This document shows positions 40,049 to 50,408 of a stretch of 64,000 bases of DNA, piece by piece (position 1 is the first letter of the stretch; each line of letters starts with the position of its first letter). Position numbers and translations under genes: made by a program. The stretch is from assembly GCA_004298045.1 (NCBI GenBank), contig SCRM01000008.1, positions 1-64,000 on the forward strand. The letters run 5' to 3'. The notes beneath the pieces are model-generated. The model was not told the origin of the DNA, made no database searches, and saw nothing but the letters and a program-made list of their open reading frames with translations. Source of the DNA: Rhodanobacter sp. (GTDB lineage: Bacteria > Pseudomonadota > Gammaproteobacteria > Xanthomonadales > Rhodanobacteraceae).

Positions 40049-42901
40049 ATGAAAAACAAGACACTGCTGGCTTCGGCCATTGCAGCCGCGTTGGTGCTGA
40101 CCGCGTGGTCGGCCACTGCGCAGGACACCACCGCCCAGGGCAATGACACCGCCGCACCGGCGAAGGCAAAGACGCTGGATACCGTTACCGTCACCGGTTC
40201 GCGCATCCGCAGCGTGGACGTGGAGACCGCGCAGCCGGTCGTCGCGCTGAGCCGTGAACAGATCGCCGCCACTGGCCTGACCAACGTCAGCGCTGTGCTG
40301 CAGCGCATGGTTTCCACCAACACCCCCGACCTCACCGCGCAGGACACGCTGTCCTCCGGCCCGGCCGTGGGCGGCACCTACACCAGCCTGCGCAACCTGG
40401 GTTCGCAGCGCACGCTGGTGCTGGTCAACGGCCGGCGCTGGAGCACCGATATCGACGGCCTGACCGACCTGTCGACCATCCCGACCTCGATCATCGAGCG
40501 CATCGAGGTACTGAAGGACGGCGCCTCGTCGATCTACGGCTCCGACGCCATCGGCGGCGTGGTCAACATCATCACCCGCGACCACTTCAACGGCGCGGAA
40601 GCCAACGTGCAGTACGGCGAAAACCAGAAAGGCGACGGCCAGCAGCAGGCGTATGACCTGACCTTCGGCAGCCACACCGACAAGTCCGACACGGTGTTCA
40701 CCGCCAGCTACCAGAACACCGACGCCATGTGGGACCGCGAGCGCGACCTCACGCGCACCAGCTACGGCCCGCGCCACGCCAACGTCGGCTGGGGCCTCGG
40801 CCAGTACGGCCGCGTGGTCGATCCGGCCACCGGCCAGGACTACGTCATCAACCACGGGTCGACCGACACCGGCAACCTCGCCAACTACCACCTGTACGAT
40901 CCGACCAGCACGGCCGACAAGTACAACACCCAGCAGGACATGACCTTCCGCGCGCCGACGCGCCTGAAGAACCTGTTCGTGCAGCACCGCTACAACCTCA
41001 CCGACAACATCTCGCTGCACGCGGCGGGCAACTACAGCGAACGCACCTCCTCCTCGCAGTTGGCTGGCTACCCGTTCCAGAGCGGCGTGAACCAGTACAC
41101 CGTGATCTCCGGCCAGAACACCTACAACCCGTTCCCGGGGCAGGACGTCGAGTTCTTCCGCCGCACGGTGGAAGTGCCGCGCATCAGCCGCAACAACGTG
41201 AAAATGTCGCACTTCAACCTCGGCGCGCAGGGCTACTTCACGCTCGGCAGCCAGGAGTGGAGCTGGGATGCGGACTACAGCTACTCCAACGCCAGCATCC
41301 ACCAGCTCACCACCGGCAACCTGAACCTGCTCAACGCGCAGAAGGCGCTCGGCCCGACCTCCGTGGTCGACGGCCAGATCGTCTGCGCCAGCGCCGATGA
41401 CCGCGCCAACGGCTGCACGCCTTGGAACCTGCTGGCCGGCCCGGCCGCTACCACCGACGCCGTGCGCAACTACGTGTTCGGCATCGAGCAGGCCTCGGCG
41501 CAGAACACCACGCGCGACTTCACCGCCAACGTCAGCGGCGGCGTGTTCGACCTGCCGGCCGGCACTGTGAACCTCGCCGTGGGCGTCGAGCACCGCCGCC
41601 TCGCCGGCTGGTTCACGCCGGACCAGTTCGCCTCCTCCGGCTACTCCACCGACCTCGCCAGTGCGCCGACCAACGGCAAATACACCACCAACGAGGCCTA
41701 CGCCGAACTCGACGTGCCGATCCTGCAAGGCATGACCGGCGCGCAGGAGCTGGCGGTGAACATCGCCAGCCGCTACTCGCACTACAGCAACTTCGGCAGC
41801 ACCACCAACAACAAGTACAGCTTCCGCTGGAAGCCGTTCGAAGACCTCTTGGTGCGCGGCACCTACGCGGAAGGTTTCCGCGCGCCGACGCTGTCCGACC
41901 TGTACGGCGGCACCGGCCAGAGCTTCGAGACCTTCCTCGACCCATGCGACAGCGCGTACGGCGCGGCAGCATCCAATCCGACCGTGGCCGCCACCTGCGC
42001 GGCTGCGGGCGTGCCGGCCAGCTACCGTCAGGTGGATCAGGCGGGCAAGCTGATCGACAGCAAGGCCGGTGGCCAGACGCCGGTGCCGTTCCTGTCCGGT
42101 TCCAACTCGCACCTCAAGCCGGAAACCTCGACCACCCGCACCCTGGGCCTGGTGTACAGCCCGCACTACGTGCCGGGCCTGGACTTCACGCTGGACTACT
42201 ACCGCATCACGCTGGCCAACACGATCTCGTCGGTGGTCGCCTCGGACATCCTCGACTACTGCTACGTGCAGAACGATCCGGCCTTCTGCAACCGCTTCAC
42301 GCGTGATGCGAGCGGCAAGATCACCGCGCTGAACGAAAGCATGGCCAACCTGGGCTCGCTCAAGACCGAAGGCTACGACTTCGGCGCCCACTACCGCCTG
42401 CCGCAGCTGCCGTACGGCCAGTTCGCCGTGTCGCTGGAAACCACCTACCTGACCAAGTACGACCTGCAGACCGGTCCGGGCAACCCGACCCAGACGCTGG
42501 CCGGCTGGGATTCCGGCATGCAGGGCCTGTTCCGCCTGCGCGCCAACCTGGGCGTGGACTGGAGCCTCGGCAACTACAGCGCCGGCTGGACCCTGCGCTA
42601 CTTCAGCGGCTTGCGCGACACCTGCTGGGATGCAACCACCGAGTGCAACGCACCGCACTACACCAATCCGTGGATCGGCGGTTTCGGCGCCAGCAACAAG
42701 GGCGCCGTGGCGTTCAACGACATCCGCTTCGGCTACAAGCTGCCGTGGAATGCCTCGGTCAGCGTCGGCGTGAACAACCTCTTCAACAAGAAGGGGCCGT
42801 TCTACTACAACGTCGTCGGCGCCGGCACCGGCAGCGCCGCCTACCTGCCGGCGTTCGACATCGACCGCTACTACTTCCTGTCGTACAACCAGAAGTTCTG
42901 A
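40049..42901 (+). CDS. TonB-dependent outer-membrane receptor
   Basis: A 950-residue receptor. Signal peptide (residues 1-25, ending SATA), then a TonB-box-like region ([10 protein letters not shown]), the plug (about 55-165) with LVLVNGRRW and [22 protein letters not shown], and a 22-strand barrel ending in the aromatic residue of YNQKF. Of the kind common in xanthomonads and sphingomonads for peptides, sugars or metal chelates. The lone position after an S9 peptidase suggests peptide uptake, but that is weak evidence. It ends just before a strong terminator. Confidence 0.92.
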   Translation: MKNKTLLASAIAAALVLTAWSATAQDTTAQGNDTAAPAKAKTLDTVTVTGSRIRSVDVETAQPVVALSREQIAATGLTNVSAVLQRMVSTNTPDLTAQDTLSSGPAVGGTYTSLRNLGSQRTLVLVNGRRWSTDIDGLTDLSTIPTSIIERIEVLKDGASSIYGSDAIGGVVNIITRDHFNGAEANVQYGENQKGDGQQQAYDLTFGSHTDKSDTVFTASYQNTDAMWDRERDLTRTSYGPRHANVGWGLGQYGRVVDPATGQDYVINHGSTDTGNLANYHLYDPTSTADKYNTQQDMTFRAPTRLKNLFVQHRYNLTDNISLHAAGNYSERTSSSQLAGYPFQSGVNQYTVISGQNTYNPFPGQDVEFFRRTVEVPRISRNNVKMSHFNLGAQGYFTLGSQEWSWDADYSYSNASIHQLTTGNLNLLNAQKALGPTSVVDGQIVCASADDRANGCTPWNLLAGPAATTDAVRNYVFGIEQASAQNTTRDFTANVSGGVFDLPAGTVNLAVGVEHRRLAGWFTPDQFASSGYSTDLASAPTNGKYTTNEAYAELDVPILQGMTGAQELAVNIASRYSHYSNFGSTTNNKYSFRWKPFEDLLVRGTYAEGFRAPTLSDLYGGTGQSFETFLDPCDSAYGAAASNPTVAATCAAAGVPASYRQVDQAGKLIDSKAGGQTPVPFLSGSNSHLKPETSTTRTLGLVYSPHYVPGLDFTLDYYRITLANTISSVVASDILDYCYVQNDPAFCNRFTRDASGKITALNESMANLGSLKTEGYDFGAHYRLPQLPYGQFAVSLETTYLTKYDLQTGPGNPTQTLAGWDSGMQGLFRLRANLGVDWSLGNYSAGWTLRYFSGLRDTCWDATTECNAPHYTNPWIGGFGASNKGAVAFNDIRFGYKLPWNASVSVGVNNLFNKKGPFYYNVVGAGTGSAAYLPAFDIDRYYFLSYNQKF

Positions 42902-42927
42902 GTGGCAGCAAAAATCGTACGTACACG

Positions 42928-42957
42928 GAGCGGGCCCGCAAGGGCCCGCTCCACTTT
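42928..42957 (+). terminator. Rho-independent terminator after the TonB receptor
   Basis: Perfect 10-bp stem GAGCGGGCCC / GGGCCCGCTC with loop GCAA, followed by CACTTTT. Confidence 0.85.
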
Positions 42958-43088
42958 TAATTACCGCCACTTTCTTCGGCGACCTTTTTCGCCCCGAATC
43001 AAGTGCACCGATGCGCGGGACGGTGGCGTTTGCCACCTGAGTGGTTGCCGATACACCTGCGTCATGTCTGCAGACGCAGGAGGCTTTC

Positions 43089-43463
43089 CTAAAACGCGCG
43101 CGCGCCCAGCACCACCACCCAGCTCCCTCCCGTCAGCACCATCAGCACGAAGGTGGCGGCGGAGCCGAGATCCTTCGCGCGGCCGGCGAGTTCGTTGAAG
43201 TCGGGGCTGACAAGATCGACCACGGCCTCGATCGCGGAGTTGAGCAGTTCGGCGGCAAGCACGAGAAAAACTGGGGCGACGAGCGCCAGTTTTTCCAGCG
43301 CACCATCGCCCAGCCACAGGCCCAGCGGTACCAGCACAGCGGCAAGCAGCACTTCGAGGCGGAACGAGGCCTCATGGCGCCAGCCGGCGCACAAACCCCG
43401 CAGCGACCAGCGCAGCGCGTTCCAGAGTTGTTGCGGATTGCCGCGAAAGCCGCTGTTCGGCAT
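43089..43463 (-). CDS. dgkA: Diacylglycerol kinase
   Basis: A 124-residue inner-membrane kinase that phosphorylates diacylglycerol released by membrane-derived oligosaccharide synthesis. It contains GLCAGWRHEASFRLE and the active-site block AAELLNSAIEAVVDL, followed by NELAGRAKDLGSAA. Three membrane helices. The length matches E. coli DgkA (122). ATG 43463 starts MPNSGFRG; a longer frame upstream adds only repeat-like sequence. Confidence 0.96.
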   Translation of the reverse strand: MPNSGFRGNPQQLWNALRWSLRGLCAGWRHEASFRLEVLLAAVLVPLGLWLGDGALEKLALVAPVFLVLAAELLNSAIEAVVDLVSPDFNELAGRAKDLGSAATFVLMVLTGGSWVVVLGARAF

Positions 43464-43550
43464 GGCAGATGGTTCCCGTAATGACGCACGATCGAAGCCG
43501 CCATGATGCCATTGGCCCGGCAAGTCCTGGGCGTTCCATGGGTCCACCAC

Positions 43551-43680
43551 CTGCAGGTCGGGTTCATCCCGCTCCCCACACGGAGCACATCGGGCTGAAG
43601 TCTGACCTGCAGGAACGCCGCTCCAGCCCGATCTCGCACGACCGTGCCGTTACGAATCCCTGATCCCCAATCCCACCCTC
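43551..43680. repeat. Repeat-filled gap between dgkA and the POT transporter
   Basis: An inverted pair (CTGCAGGTC at 43551-43559 and GACCTGCAG at 43604-43612) encloses two REP-like cores, and a GGGATTC-type arm (ATCCCTGATCCCCAATCCCA, about 43656-43676) follows. The gap 43464-43809 holds no gene. Confidence 0.65.
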
Positions 43681-43809
43681 GCATATTGCGCCGCAGCGGA
43701 GCCACGCGGACCGATCGGTTACCCTTCACCGGTTGTGGTTTTGTTCAGCCCCTCGACCCGGCGGCCGCGCTTGCGCGGCCGCGGCATTCCCAAGGCACGG
43801 AAACGACGC

Positions 43810-45411
43810 ATGGCAACCCTGAATCACCCGGTTTCACAGACGCGCTCTTTCAGCACGGTGTTCCTGATCGAGATGTGGGAGCGCTTCGGCTACTACGGCA
43901 TGCAGGCGCTCATCATTTACTACATGGTGCAGCGGCTCGGGTTTCAGGACACACCAGCCAACCTCACCTGGAGCGCCGCGGCAGCGCTGATCTACGTCTC
44001 CCCCGCGATTGGCGGCTGGGTAGGCGACAAGTTTTTCGGCACCCGGCACACCATGCTGCTGGGCACGTTCGTGCTGGCGCTGGGCTACGCGCTGATGGTG
44101 GTGCCGGCGCACAGTTCCAATTTCCTGTTCGTGGCGCTGGGCGTGATCGTGGTCGGCAACGGGCTGTTCAAGGCCAACGCCGGCAACCTGGTGCGCAAGA
44201 TCTACGAGGGTGACGACAGCAAGATCGACAGCGCCTTCACCTACTACTACATGGCGGTGAACATCGGCTCCACGTTGTCGATGCTGGCCACGCCGGTCAT
44301 CAAGAATTACTTCAACACACCGTTCGATGGCCAGCTCACCTGGCTGCTGGGCGACAACGCCGCCAAGCTGTTCGGTGACGGACTCGGCTGGCACATCGCG
44401 TTTGCCGTGTGCAGCGTGGGTCTGCTGGTGGGCCTGGGCAACTACGCGGTGATGCGGCACACGCTGAACCACATCGGCACCGAGGAAGACGCGAAGCCGA
44501 TGCAGCTGTGGAAGCTCCTCGCCGTTCTGGCTGGCGGCATGGTGGTGGTGTTTCTGTCCACCATCATCCTGCGCTACGGCACCGTGGCAAAAGCGTTCGT
44601 GTACGTCGCCGGCGCCTGCGTGCTGGGCATCTTTGCCTACCTCATCAGCAAATCCGACGTGCGCGAGAAGCCTGGGCTGGCGATTGCGTTGATCCTGGTG
44701 ATCGAGACGGTGTTCTTCTTCATCTTCTACCAGCAGATGTCCACCTCGCTGAACCTGTTCGCGCTGCGCAGCGTCGACCCGGCGTTCAACGTGTTCGGCA
44801 TCCACCTGTGGGATTGGGATCCGGCGCAGTTCCAGGCGTTCAATCCGATCTGGATTTTCATCCTGAGCCCGATCCTCGCCATCACCTACACCCGGCTGGC
44901 GCGGCGCAAGCGCGATTTCTCGATCGCGGCGAAGTTCGCGTTCGGCTTTCTCGCCGTGGCACTGGGCTTTTTCATCTACGGCGCGGCCGGCCACTTCGCC
45001 GTGGCGCCGGGCAAGACCAGCTCGTGGGTGATGGTGTGGGGCTACGGCTTTGCCTCGCTCGGCGAGCTCCTGACCAGCGGCCTTGGCCTCGCCTTCGTGG
45101 CGCGCTATGTGCCGGCACGGATGGGCGGCTTCATGATGGGTGCGTACTACGTCGCGTCCGGCGTGGCGCAGTACCTGGGCGGCATCGTCGCCTCGTTCGC
45201 CAGCGTGCCGGCGACCATTACCGACCCGGTGCAGATGATGCCGATCTACACCAGTCTGTTTAACTGGCTCGGCGCCGCGGGCGTGGGGTGCACCGTGATT
45301 GCGCTGGCGGCCTTGCCCCTGATTCGCAAGCTGGACGCGGCGCACGCCAACGGCCAGGTCAAACTGCCGGTCGGCGCCGAAGGCCTGCCCGCCGTTGCCA
45401 GCGAGCAATAA
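43810..45411 (+). CDS. POT-family proton-coupled oligopeptide transporter
   Basis: A 533-residue major-facilitator protein of the PTR2/POT family that imports di- and tripeptides with protons. The family motif EMWERFGYYGMQALI is in the first helix and GGWVGDKFFG in the loop after helix two; NIGSTLSML and the C-terminal FMMGAYYVASGVAQYLGG complete the signature. Twelve to fourteen membrane helices. ATG 43810 was chosen because EMWERF lies about 25 residues in, as in DtpA. Fits with the S9 peptidases and TonB receptor upstream as a route for peptide-derived nitrogen. Confidence 0.94.
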   Translation: MATLNHPVSQTRSFSTVFLIEMWERFGYYGMQALIIYYMVQRLGFQDTPANLTWSAAAALIYVSPAIGGWVGDKFFGTRHTMLLGTFVLALGYALMVVPAHSSNFLFVALGVIVVGNGLFKANAGNLVRKIYEGDDSKIDSAFTYYYMAVNIGSTLSMLATPVIKNYFNTPFDGQLTWLLGDNAAKLFGDGLGWHIAFAVCSVGLLVGLGNYAVMRHTLNHIGTEEDAKPMQLWKLLAVLAGGMVVVFLSTIILRYGTVAKAFVYVAGACVLGIFAYLISKSDVREKPGLAIALILVIETVFFFIFYQQMSTSLNLFALRSVDPAFNVFGIHLWDWDPAQFQAFNPIWIFILSPILAITYTRLARRKRDFSIAAKFAFGFLAVALGFFIYGAAGHFAVAPGKTSSWVMVWGYGFASLGELLTSGLGLAFVARYVPARMGGFMMGAYYVASGVAQYLGGIVASFASVPATITDPVQMMPIYTSLFNWLGAAGVGCTVIALAALPLIRKLDAAHANGQVKLPVGAEGLPAVASEQ

Positions 45412-45416
45412 GCCAC

Positions 45417-46739
45417 ATGCCGGGCACCGCACGCACAAACGCTGCTGCCCTGCCCCGGCGCTCGCCGGCGCGACGCACGCTGCAAAACCGCATCGGCCCG
45501 TTTGCGCTGGCGCGCGCACTGGCGTGGCTCCGCTTGTGCGCCATCGCCGGGCAGACCGGTGCGGTGCTGGTCAGTGCGTTCTGGCTGCACCTACGCCTGC
45601 CGCTGCCGCAACTGCTGGCCAGCATTGGCGTGCTGGCCGCGTTCGCGGTGTTCGCGGCATGGCGGCTCACGCGTGCCTGGCCGGTAAGCGAGGCGGAAAC
45701 CATCGCGCACGTGGGCGTGGATACGCTGGTGCTTGGCGTACTGCTGTACTTCACCGGCGGCGCGAACAACCCGTTCGTCACCTTGCTGCTGGTGCCGATC
45801 GCACTGTCGGCGGCAACCCTGTCGATCCGCGCCATCCTGGCGGTGGCCGCGATCGCCGGCACCGCCTACCTGGTGCTGATGCGCTGGCACGTACCGCTGC
45901 CGGTGCTCGACGGCGAGTACGACGACGGCTACTCGCTGCACGTGATCGGCATGGGCGTGAACTTTGTCATCACCGCGCTGTTGCTGGGCTTTTTCATCAA
46001 CCGCCTCGCGCGCGCGCTGCGCAGGCAGCAACTGGCGACCCAGCGTGTGCACGAGCGCGCGCTGCGCGACGAAGGCATCCTCGCCATTGCCACCCAGGCC
46101 GCCGGCGCCGCACACGAGCTCAACACGCCACTGTCCACCATGCGCACGCTGCTGCCCGAACTGCGCCGCGAGCATGCCGACGACGAGGTACTGGCCGAGG
46201 ACCTGGCTTTGCTTGAAGGCCAGGTGGACCGTTGCCGCGACATCCTGCGCGAAATGGTGGCGTTCGGTCAGGCGCAACTGTCGCAGGAACCGGAACGGAT
46301 CGACGTGGCGCACTTCCTGCACAGCTGCACCGAGCGCTTCCAATTGCTGCGCCCGGAGGCCGAGCTCGATGTGCAGGTGGACGACACCACCGGCCACCTG
46401 ACGCTGCATGTGCCACCGGGCCTGCGCCACTCGTTGCTCAACCTCTTGAACAACGCCGCCGACGCCTCCGCCCTGCGCGACTCGCACGAAGTGTTGCTGC
46501 AGGCGGATTGCGACGGCGACTGGCTGCAATTTTTCGTGATCGACCGCGGCCCCGGTTTCAATGCCACCGACAACGACACGCAGCTGGGCGCATCCGGCAA
46601 GCAGACCGGGTTGGGCATCGGCCTCACGCTGGCCGTGGCCACCGCCGAGCGGTTGAATGGCGAGCTGGTCACGCGCAACACCGATGCTGGCGCGCTGGTC
46701 TGCCTGCGCCTGCCGCTGGACGTGGTTTCGCCGCACTGA
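45417..46739 (+). CDS. RegB/PrrB/ActS-type redox sensor histidine kinase
   Basis: A 440-residue membrane kinase. Six membrane helices span about residues 30-200, with the RegB quinone-site motif GGANNPF at 114-120. The DHp domain has the phosphoacceptor His233 in AAHELNTPLSTM, and Cys273 (DRCRDIL) lies exactly 40 residues later, as the redox-active Cys265 does to His225 in Rhodobacter RegB. The HATPase domain is intact: LLNLLNNAADAS, DRGPGF and GLGIGLTLA. RegB partners sense the quinone pool and oxygen to control respiration. Its response regulator is next. ATG 45417 is five bases after the transporter stop. Confidence 0.9.
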   Translation: MPGTARTNAAALPRRSPARRTLQNRIGPFALARALAWLRLCAIAGQTGAVLVSAFWLHLRLPLPQLLASIGVLAAFAVFAAWRLTRAWPVSEAETIAHVGVDTLVLGVLLYFTGGANNPFVTLLLVPIALSAATLSIRAILAVAAIAGTAYLVLMRWHVPLPVLDGEYDDGYSLHVIGMGVNFVITALLLGFFINRLARALRRQQLATQRVHERALRDEGILAIATQAAGAAHELNTPLSTMRTLLPELRREHADDEVLAEDLALLEGQVDRCRDILREMVAFGQAQLSQEPERIDVAHFLHSCTERFQLLRPEAELDVQVDDTTGHLTLHVPPGLRHSLLNLLNNAADASALRDSHEVLLQADCDGDWLQFFVIDRGPGFNATDNDTQLGASGKQTGLGIGLTLAVATAERLNGELVTRNTDAGALVCLRLPLDVVSPH

Positions 46740-46899
46740 GCCGGGCGACCGCCGCTTTCGCGCGACGTGCCGCCGCCAGCGGCAGTCGGCAACGGCGGCA
46801 TCAGACGAATGGCTTCTCACCAGCCTGAAACCGCCAGATACGCGCGGCCTTCGCGCGCATGCGGCAAAATGCGGTGTCCATCTGCCGGAACGCTTCCCC

Positions 46900-47484
46900 A
46901 TGACCGAACCGCTGTCCACCGCCACGCCGCGTACCCTGTTGCTGGTCGACGACGACGCCACTTTCGTCCGCGTGCTTGCGCGTGCACTCGGCTCGCGCGG
47001 CTTTGAGGTGATCGCCGCCACCAACCTCGGCGACGCACGCATGCTCGCACGCCGCCACCACCCGCCGTACTGCGTGCTCGATCTGAAACTCGGCGAGGAA
47101 AACGGTCTGCGTCTGATCCCCGAATTGCACACGCTGGTGCCGGGCATGCGCATCCTGCTGCTCACCGGCTACGCCTCGATCGCCACCGCGGTGGAGGCGA
47201 TCAAGCGCGGTGCCCACGATTACCTCGCCAAGCCGGTCGACGCGGATGCCGTGGTGCGCGTGCTGCTGGACGGCGACAACGGCGAAGAGGACGAGGACGT
47301 GCCGGATGCTCCGGAAGCGCCGCTGGCCCTGCGCCGCCTCGAATGGGAACACATCCAGCGCGTGCTGACCGAGTGCAACGGCAACATCTCCGAAACCGCA
47401 CGTCGGCTCGGCATGCACCGCCGCACGCTGCAGCGCAAACTCGGCAAGCACCCGGTGCGCGAGCGGCCCGACAGCGAAAGTTGA
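46900..47484 (+). CDS. RegA/PrrA/ActR-type response regulator
   Basis: A 194-residue regulator. Receiver domain 1-125 with DDD at 17-19, phosphoacceptor Asp61 and the conserved Lys in YLAKPV; a linker rich in acidic residues; then a Fis-type helix-turn-helix ending GMHRRTLQRKLGK, the segment that is almost invariant in RegA. It would control genes for respiration and carbon or nitrogen metabolism according to redox state. It is 160 bases after the kinase. ATG 46900 is used; no strong ribosome site is visible. Confidence 0.92.
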   Translation: MTEPLSTATPRTLLLVDDDATFVRVLARALGSRGFEVIAATNLGDARMLARRHHPPYCVLDLKLGEENGLRLIPELHTLVPGMRILLLTGYASIATAVEAIKRGAHDYLAKPVDADAVVRVLLDGDNGEEDEDVPDAPEAPLALRRLEWEHIQRVLTECNGNISETARRLGMHRRTLQRKLGKHPVRERPDSES

Positions 47485-47674
47485 TCCACGCTGGCGCGCA
47501 CACGTCGGCGCGCGCCGCGACATCACGCCACCTGTTCCTTCACGGCCGCGCTGCTAGCCTTCTCGCGTTCACTCTCGGAGTTGGCGTGCGTACACGTTCT
47601 GTCATCGCAACCCTGTCCGCTGCTGGCGCGGCCGCGGTGGCGATGCCGCACCCCCATCCATCGCAACCGAGCCC

Positions 47675-48139
47675 ATGCTTCGCCGTCCGCTGAAACGCCT
47701 CGTCGCTTGTCGCCGGCATGCGCAGCGCCGTCTGCTGACGGGGCTCGCGTTTGCGGCCATGCTGCTGCTGATGGTGATGCCGACCACCGGCCGCTTGCTC
47801 GGTGTGCTGGGTGCCGGCAACTATGGCATGCCACACGCCATGACGGTGTCCGGCCATGCGGCGATGACCGCGGCAATGGCGATGCCGGACCAGCCGGCGG
47901 CCGTCGCCCTTGCCGACCACGTCGGGCATCCGTTGCCTCCAGGAGGCAACGGCCCGCATCCGGACAACGGCACCTGCCCGTATTGCCCGCTGCTCGCCAG
48001 CATGCTGGCTCTGGCGCTGTATGTGGCGCTGCTGGCGATCGCACCAGCCCATCGCCCGACATGCGCCACGCGCCACTTCGACTTTGCCGCGGGGCTGCAC
48101 CGCGGCCTTGGCGCCCGCGGGCCACCCGCCCTGCTCTGA
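47675..48139 (+). CDS. DUF2946-family protein
   Basis: A 154-residue small membrane-anchored protein. One N-terminal hydrophobic segment (LLTGLAFAAMLLLMVMP), a Met/His-rich middle (MPHAMTVSGHAAMTAAMAMP) and the family CxxC motif CPYCPLL followed by a second hydrophobic segment. DUF2946 proteins occur mostly beside TonB receptors for copper and beside copper-protein genes. The Met/His/Cys content supports metal binding, but the function is not established. First gene of a four-gene set with the next three. Confidence 0.75.
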   Translation: MLRRPLKRLVACRRHAQRRLLTGLAFAAMLLLMVMPTTGRLLGVLGAGNYGMPHAMTVSGHAAMTAAMAMPDQPAAVALADHVGHPLPPGGNGPHPDNGTCPYCPLLASMLALALYVALLAIAPAHRPTCATRHFDFAAGLHRGLGARGPPALL

Positions 48140-48200
48140 ATGTACGGATACCCCTGCGCGCGTCGCTCGTGGCGCACGCAAATCTCTTTCGGAGTTTTCC

Positions 48201-50387
48201 ATGTCGAAGTCTTTTCGCGCGGCGCCGCGTGTGTCGTTGCTTGCCATGGCCGTCGCCATGGCGCTTGCCGGGCTGCCCAGCGGCGCCCTCGCCGCCACCA
48301 CGCCTGCGAACAGCCCCGAGCCACAAGGCGCGGGCGACCACGCCAACGCGCACTCGGCGGTGACACTGGGCCCGGTCTACGTGATCGGCACCGATGGTGG
48401 CGACGCCAACGCCCACACGCGCAAGGTGCCCGGTGGCGTGTACGCCACCAGTGGCGCCAGCCTCAAGGGACGCGCCATCAACAACCTTGCCGATGCGCTG
48501 CGCTACGTGCCTGGCGTGATGGCCAACAGCAATGCCGGCGGCGACGACCTCACACTGTCCATCCGCGGTTCCAACCTCAACTCGATTGCGTACGACAACG
48601 CCGGCGTCGCGCTGTTGCAGGACGGTCTGCCGGTCTCCGCGGCCGACGGCAACAACCACAACCGCATGCTCGACCCGCGGATGGCAAGCAACCTCATCGT
48701 CGCCAATGGCGCCAACGCCCTCACCTACGGCGCCAGCACGCTGGGCGGCGCGATCGACGTCATTTCGCGCACCGCGCTCAACAGCGACCCGCGCACGCTG
48801 TCGGTCACCGGCGGCAGTCACGGCAACGGCGAGGCCACACTGAGCACCGGCGGCGTCACCGGCAACTACGACGGCATGCTCACGCTGGATGCCAAGCACC
48901 ACGACGGCTATCGCCGGCACAGCCACCAGAACCGCGACAGCCTGTACGCCAACGGCGGCTGGCAAGCCACGGAAAACCTCGAACTGCGCGCCTACGCCAC
49001 GTACATCAACAATCGCCAGCAATTGCCGGGAGCGCTCACGCGCGACGAGTTCCACGCTGATCCGTGGCAGGCCGACCCGGCCTATGCGCTGGGCAATCAC
49101 CAGTTGAACGTGACCACCGCGCGCCTCGCGCTCAAGGGCATCTGGAACCTTACCGACGACAGCTCGCTCGAGTTCGGCGTGTCGAACGAAGCGCAGCGGT
49201 TGTACCACCCGATCGTCGATGTCTACGTGCCCGGTGGCCCGGCGCCGGATGCGCCGCTGCTGGACGTCTTCAGTCTGCTCATCAACACCACCCAACGCAC
49301 CACCGGCGGCATGCTGCGCTACCACCTGCATGCCGGCGACCACGACATCGTGGCCGGCGTGAACCTGGCGCAAACCACCAACCGCGGCGGCAACTACGCG
49401 AACGAGGTCGGCACCCGCGGCAAGCTGCAGGCGCTGGTGAACAAGCGCACCACCCAGGCCAACCTGTTCGCCATGGATCGCTGGCAGGTTGCGCCGGGCT
49501 GGACCCTGGTGTACGGCGCGCAAGGCACCACCACGCGCCTGATCGATCGCCAAGTCGACGGCTTCGACCATGGCAACCGCACGCCGCGCAACCAGACCAA
49601 CCGGTTCAGCGCCGTCAATCCGCGCGTGGGCGTGATCCACCAGTTCACCGCCGCCAGCCAGATCTACGCCAGCGCCGGCACCCTGTACCAATCACCCAAC
49701 ACGTTCGACCTCGACAACGCGCGCATGGATCTCGGCCCTACCACCAGCCTCAAAGCCACGCGCGGCGAGAGCTACGAGCTGGGCATGCGCGCCGCCAGCG
49801 ACGGGCACGGTGTCGGCCCACGCTGGCACTGGAGTGTTTCCGGCTACCTCGAACGCCTGCGCAATGAAGTGTTCTCGATCGACAACCCGAACGCGCCCGG
49901 CACCAGCCTCACCACGAACCTGCCGCGCACCGTGCACGCCGGCATCGAGGCACAGGCCAGCGCCAGCCTGCCGCTCGCGAACGGCACCCGGCTGGAGCCC
50001 TTGGTCAGCGCCAGCTGGAACGATTTCTCGTTCCGCCACGACCCGCACTACGGCAACCATCGCCTGCCCTCGGCACCGCGCTACGCGTTGCATGCCGAAC
50101 TCATGTGGCGCACTGCCGGCGGGTATTTCCTCGGCCCCACGCTCGACGCCATCGGCACCCGCTACGCGGATTTCGCCAACAGCTACCGCGTTGGCGGCCA
50201 CACGCTGCTCGGCCTGCGCGGTGGCTGGCGCCAAGGTCGCTGGGAGCTATACGCCCAGGCCGACAACCTCGCCAACCGCCGCTACGCCGCCAGCATTGGT
50301 GTATTCGATCGGGTCACCGCCACTGACGGCGTCTTGAACCCCGGTGCGCCACGCTCGCTGTATGTCGGCGCGACCTACCACTACTGA
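48201..50387 (+). CDS. TonB-dependent receptor, probably for copper or another metal complex
   Basis: A 728-residue outer-membrane receptor. Signal peptide 1-31 (ending GALAAT), then His-rich stretch GDHANAHSAVT, TonB-box-like VYVIGTDGGD, the plug (RGSNLNSIAYD, NGANALTYGASTLGGAIDVISR) and a barrel ending in the aromatic-terminal YVGATYHY. His-rich segments such as KHHDGYRRHSHQNRDS recur in the loops. Family and neighbours (DUF2946 before, BNR and thioredoxin-like after) suggest copper; copper import through OprC is known in Pseudomonas, so the metal here is inference. GGAG lies ten bases before the ATG. Confidence 0.88.
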   Translation: MSKSFRAAPRVSLLAMAVAMALAGLPSGALAATTPANSPEPQGAGDHANAHSAVTLGPVYVIGTDGGDANAHTRKVPGGVYATSGASLKGRAINNLADALRYVPGVMANSNAGGDDLTLSIRGSNLNSIAYDNAGVALLQDGLPVSAADGNNHNRMLDPRMASNLIVANGANALTYGASTLGGAIDVISRTALNSDPRTLSVTGGSHGNGEATLSTGGVTGNYDGMLTLDAKHHDGYRRHSHQNRDSLYANGGWQATENLELRAYATYINNRQQLPGALTRDEFHADPWQADPAYALGNHQLNVTTARLALKGIWNLTDDSSLEFGVSNEAQRLYHPIVDVYVPGGPAPDAPLLDVFSLLINTTQRTTGGMLRYHLHAGDHDIVAGVNLAQTTNRGGNYANEVGTRGKLQALVNKRTTQANLFAMDRWQVAPGWTLVYGAQGTTTRLIDRQVDGFDHGNRTPRNQTNRFSAVNPRVGVIHQFTAASQIYASAGTLYQSPNTFDLDNARMDLGPTTSLKATRGESYELGMRAASDGHGVGPRWHWSVSGYLERLRNEVFSIDNPNAPGTSLTTNLPRTVHAGIEAQASASLPLANGTRLEPLVSASWNDFSFRHDPHYGNHRLPSAPRYALHAELMWRTAGGYFLGPTLDAIGTRYADFANSYRVGGHTLLGLRGGWRQGRWELYAQADNLANRRYAASIGVFDRVTATDGVLNPGAPRSLYVGATYHY

Positions 50388-50408
50388 CCGCGCCCAGAGG
50401 AATCCGTC

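Noticed and set aside
39743-43036. Very long open frame (over 1000 codons) on the minus strand across the TonB receptor
   Set aside because: It is the antisense shadow of a GC-rich gene; it lacks motifs and the plus-strand receptor is complete with signal, plug and barrel.
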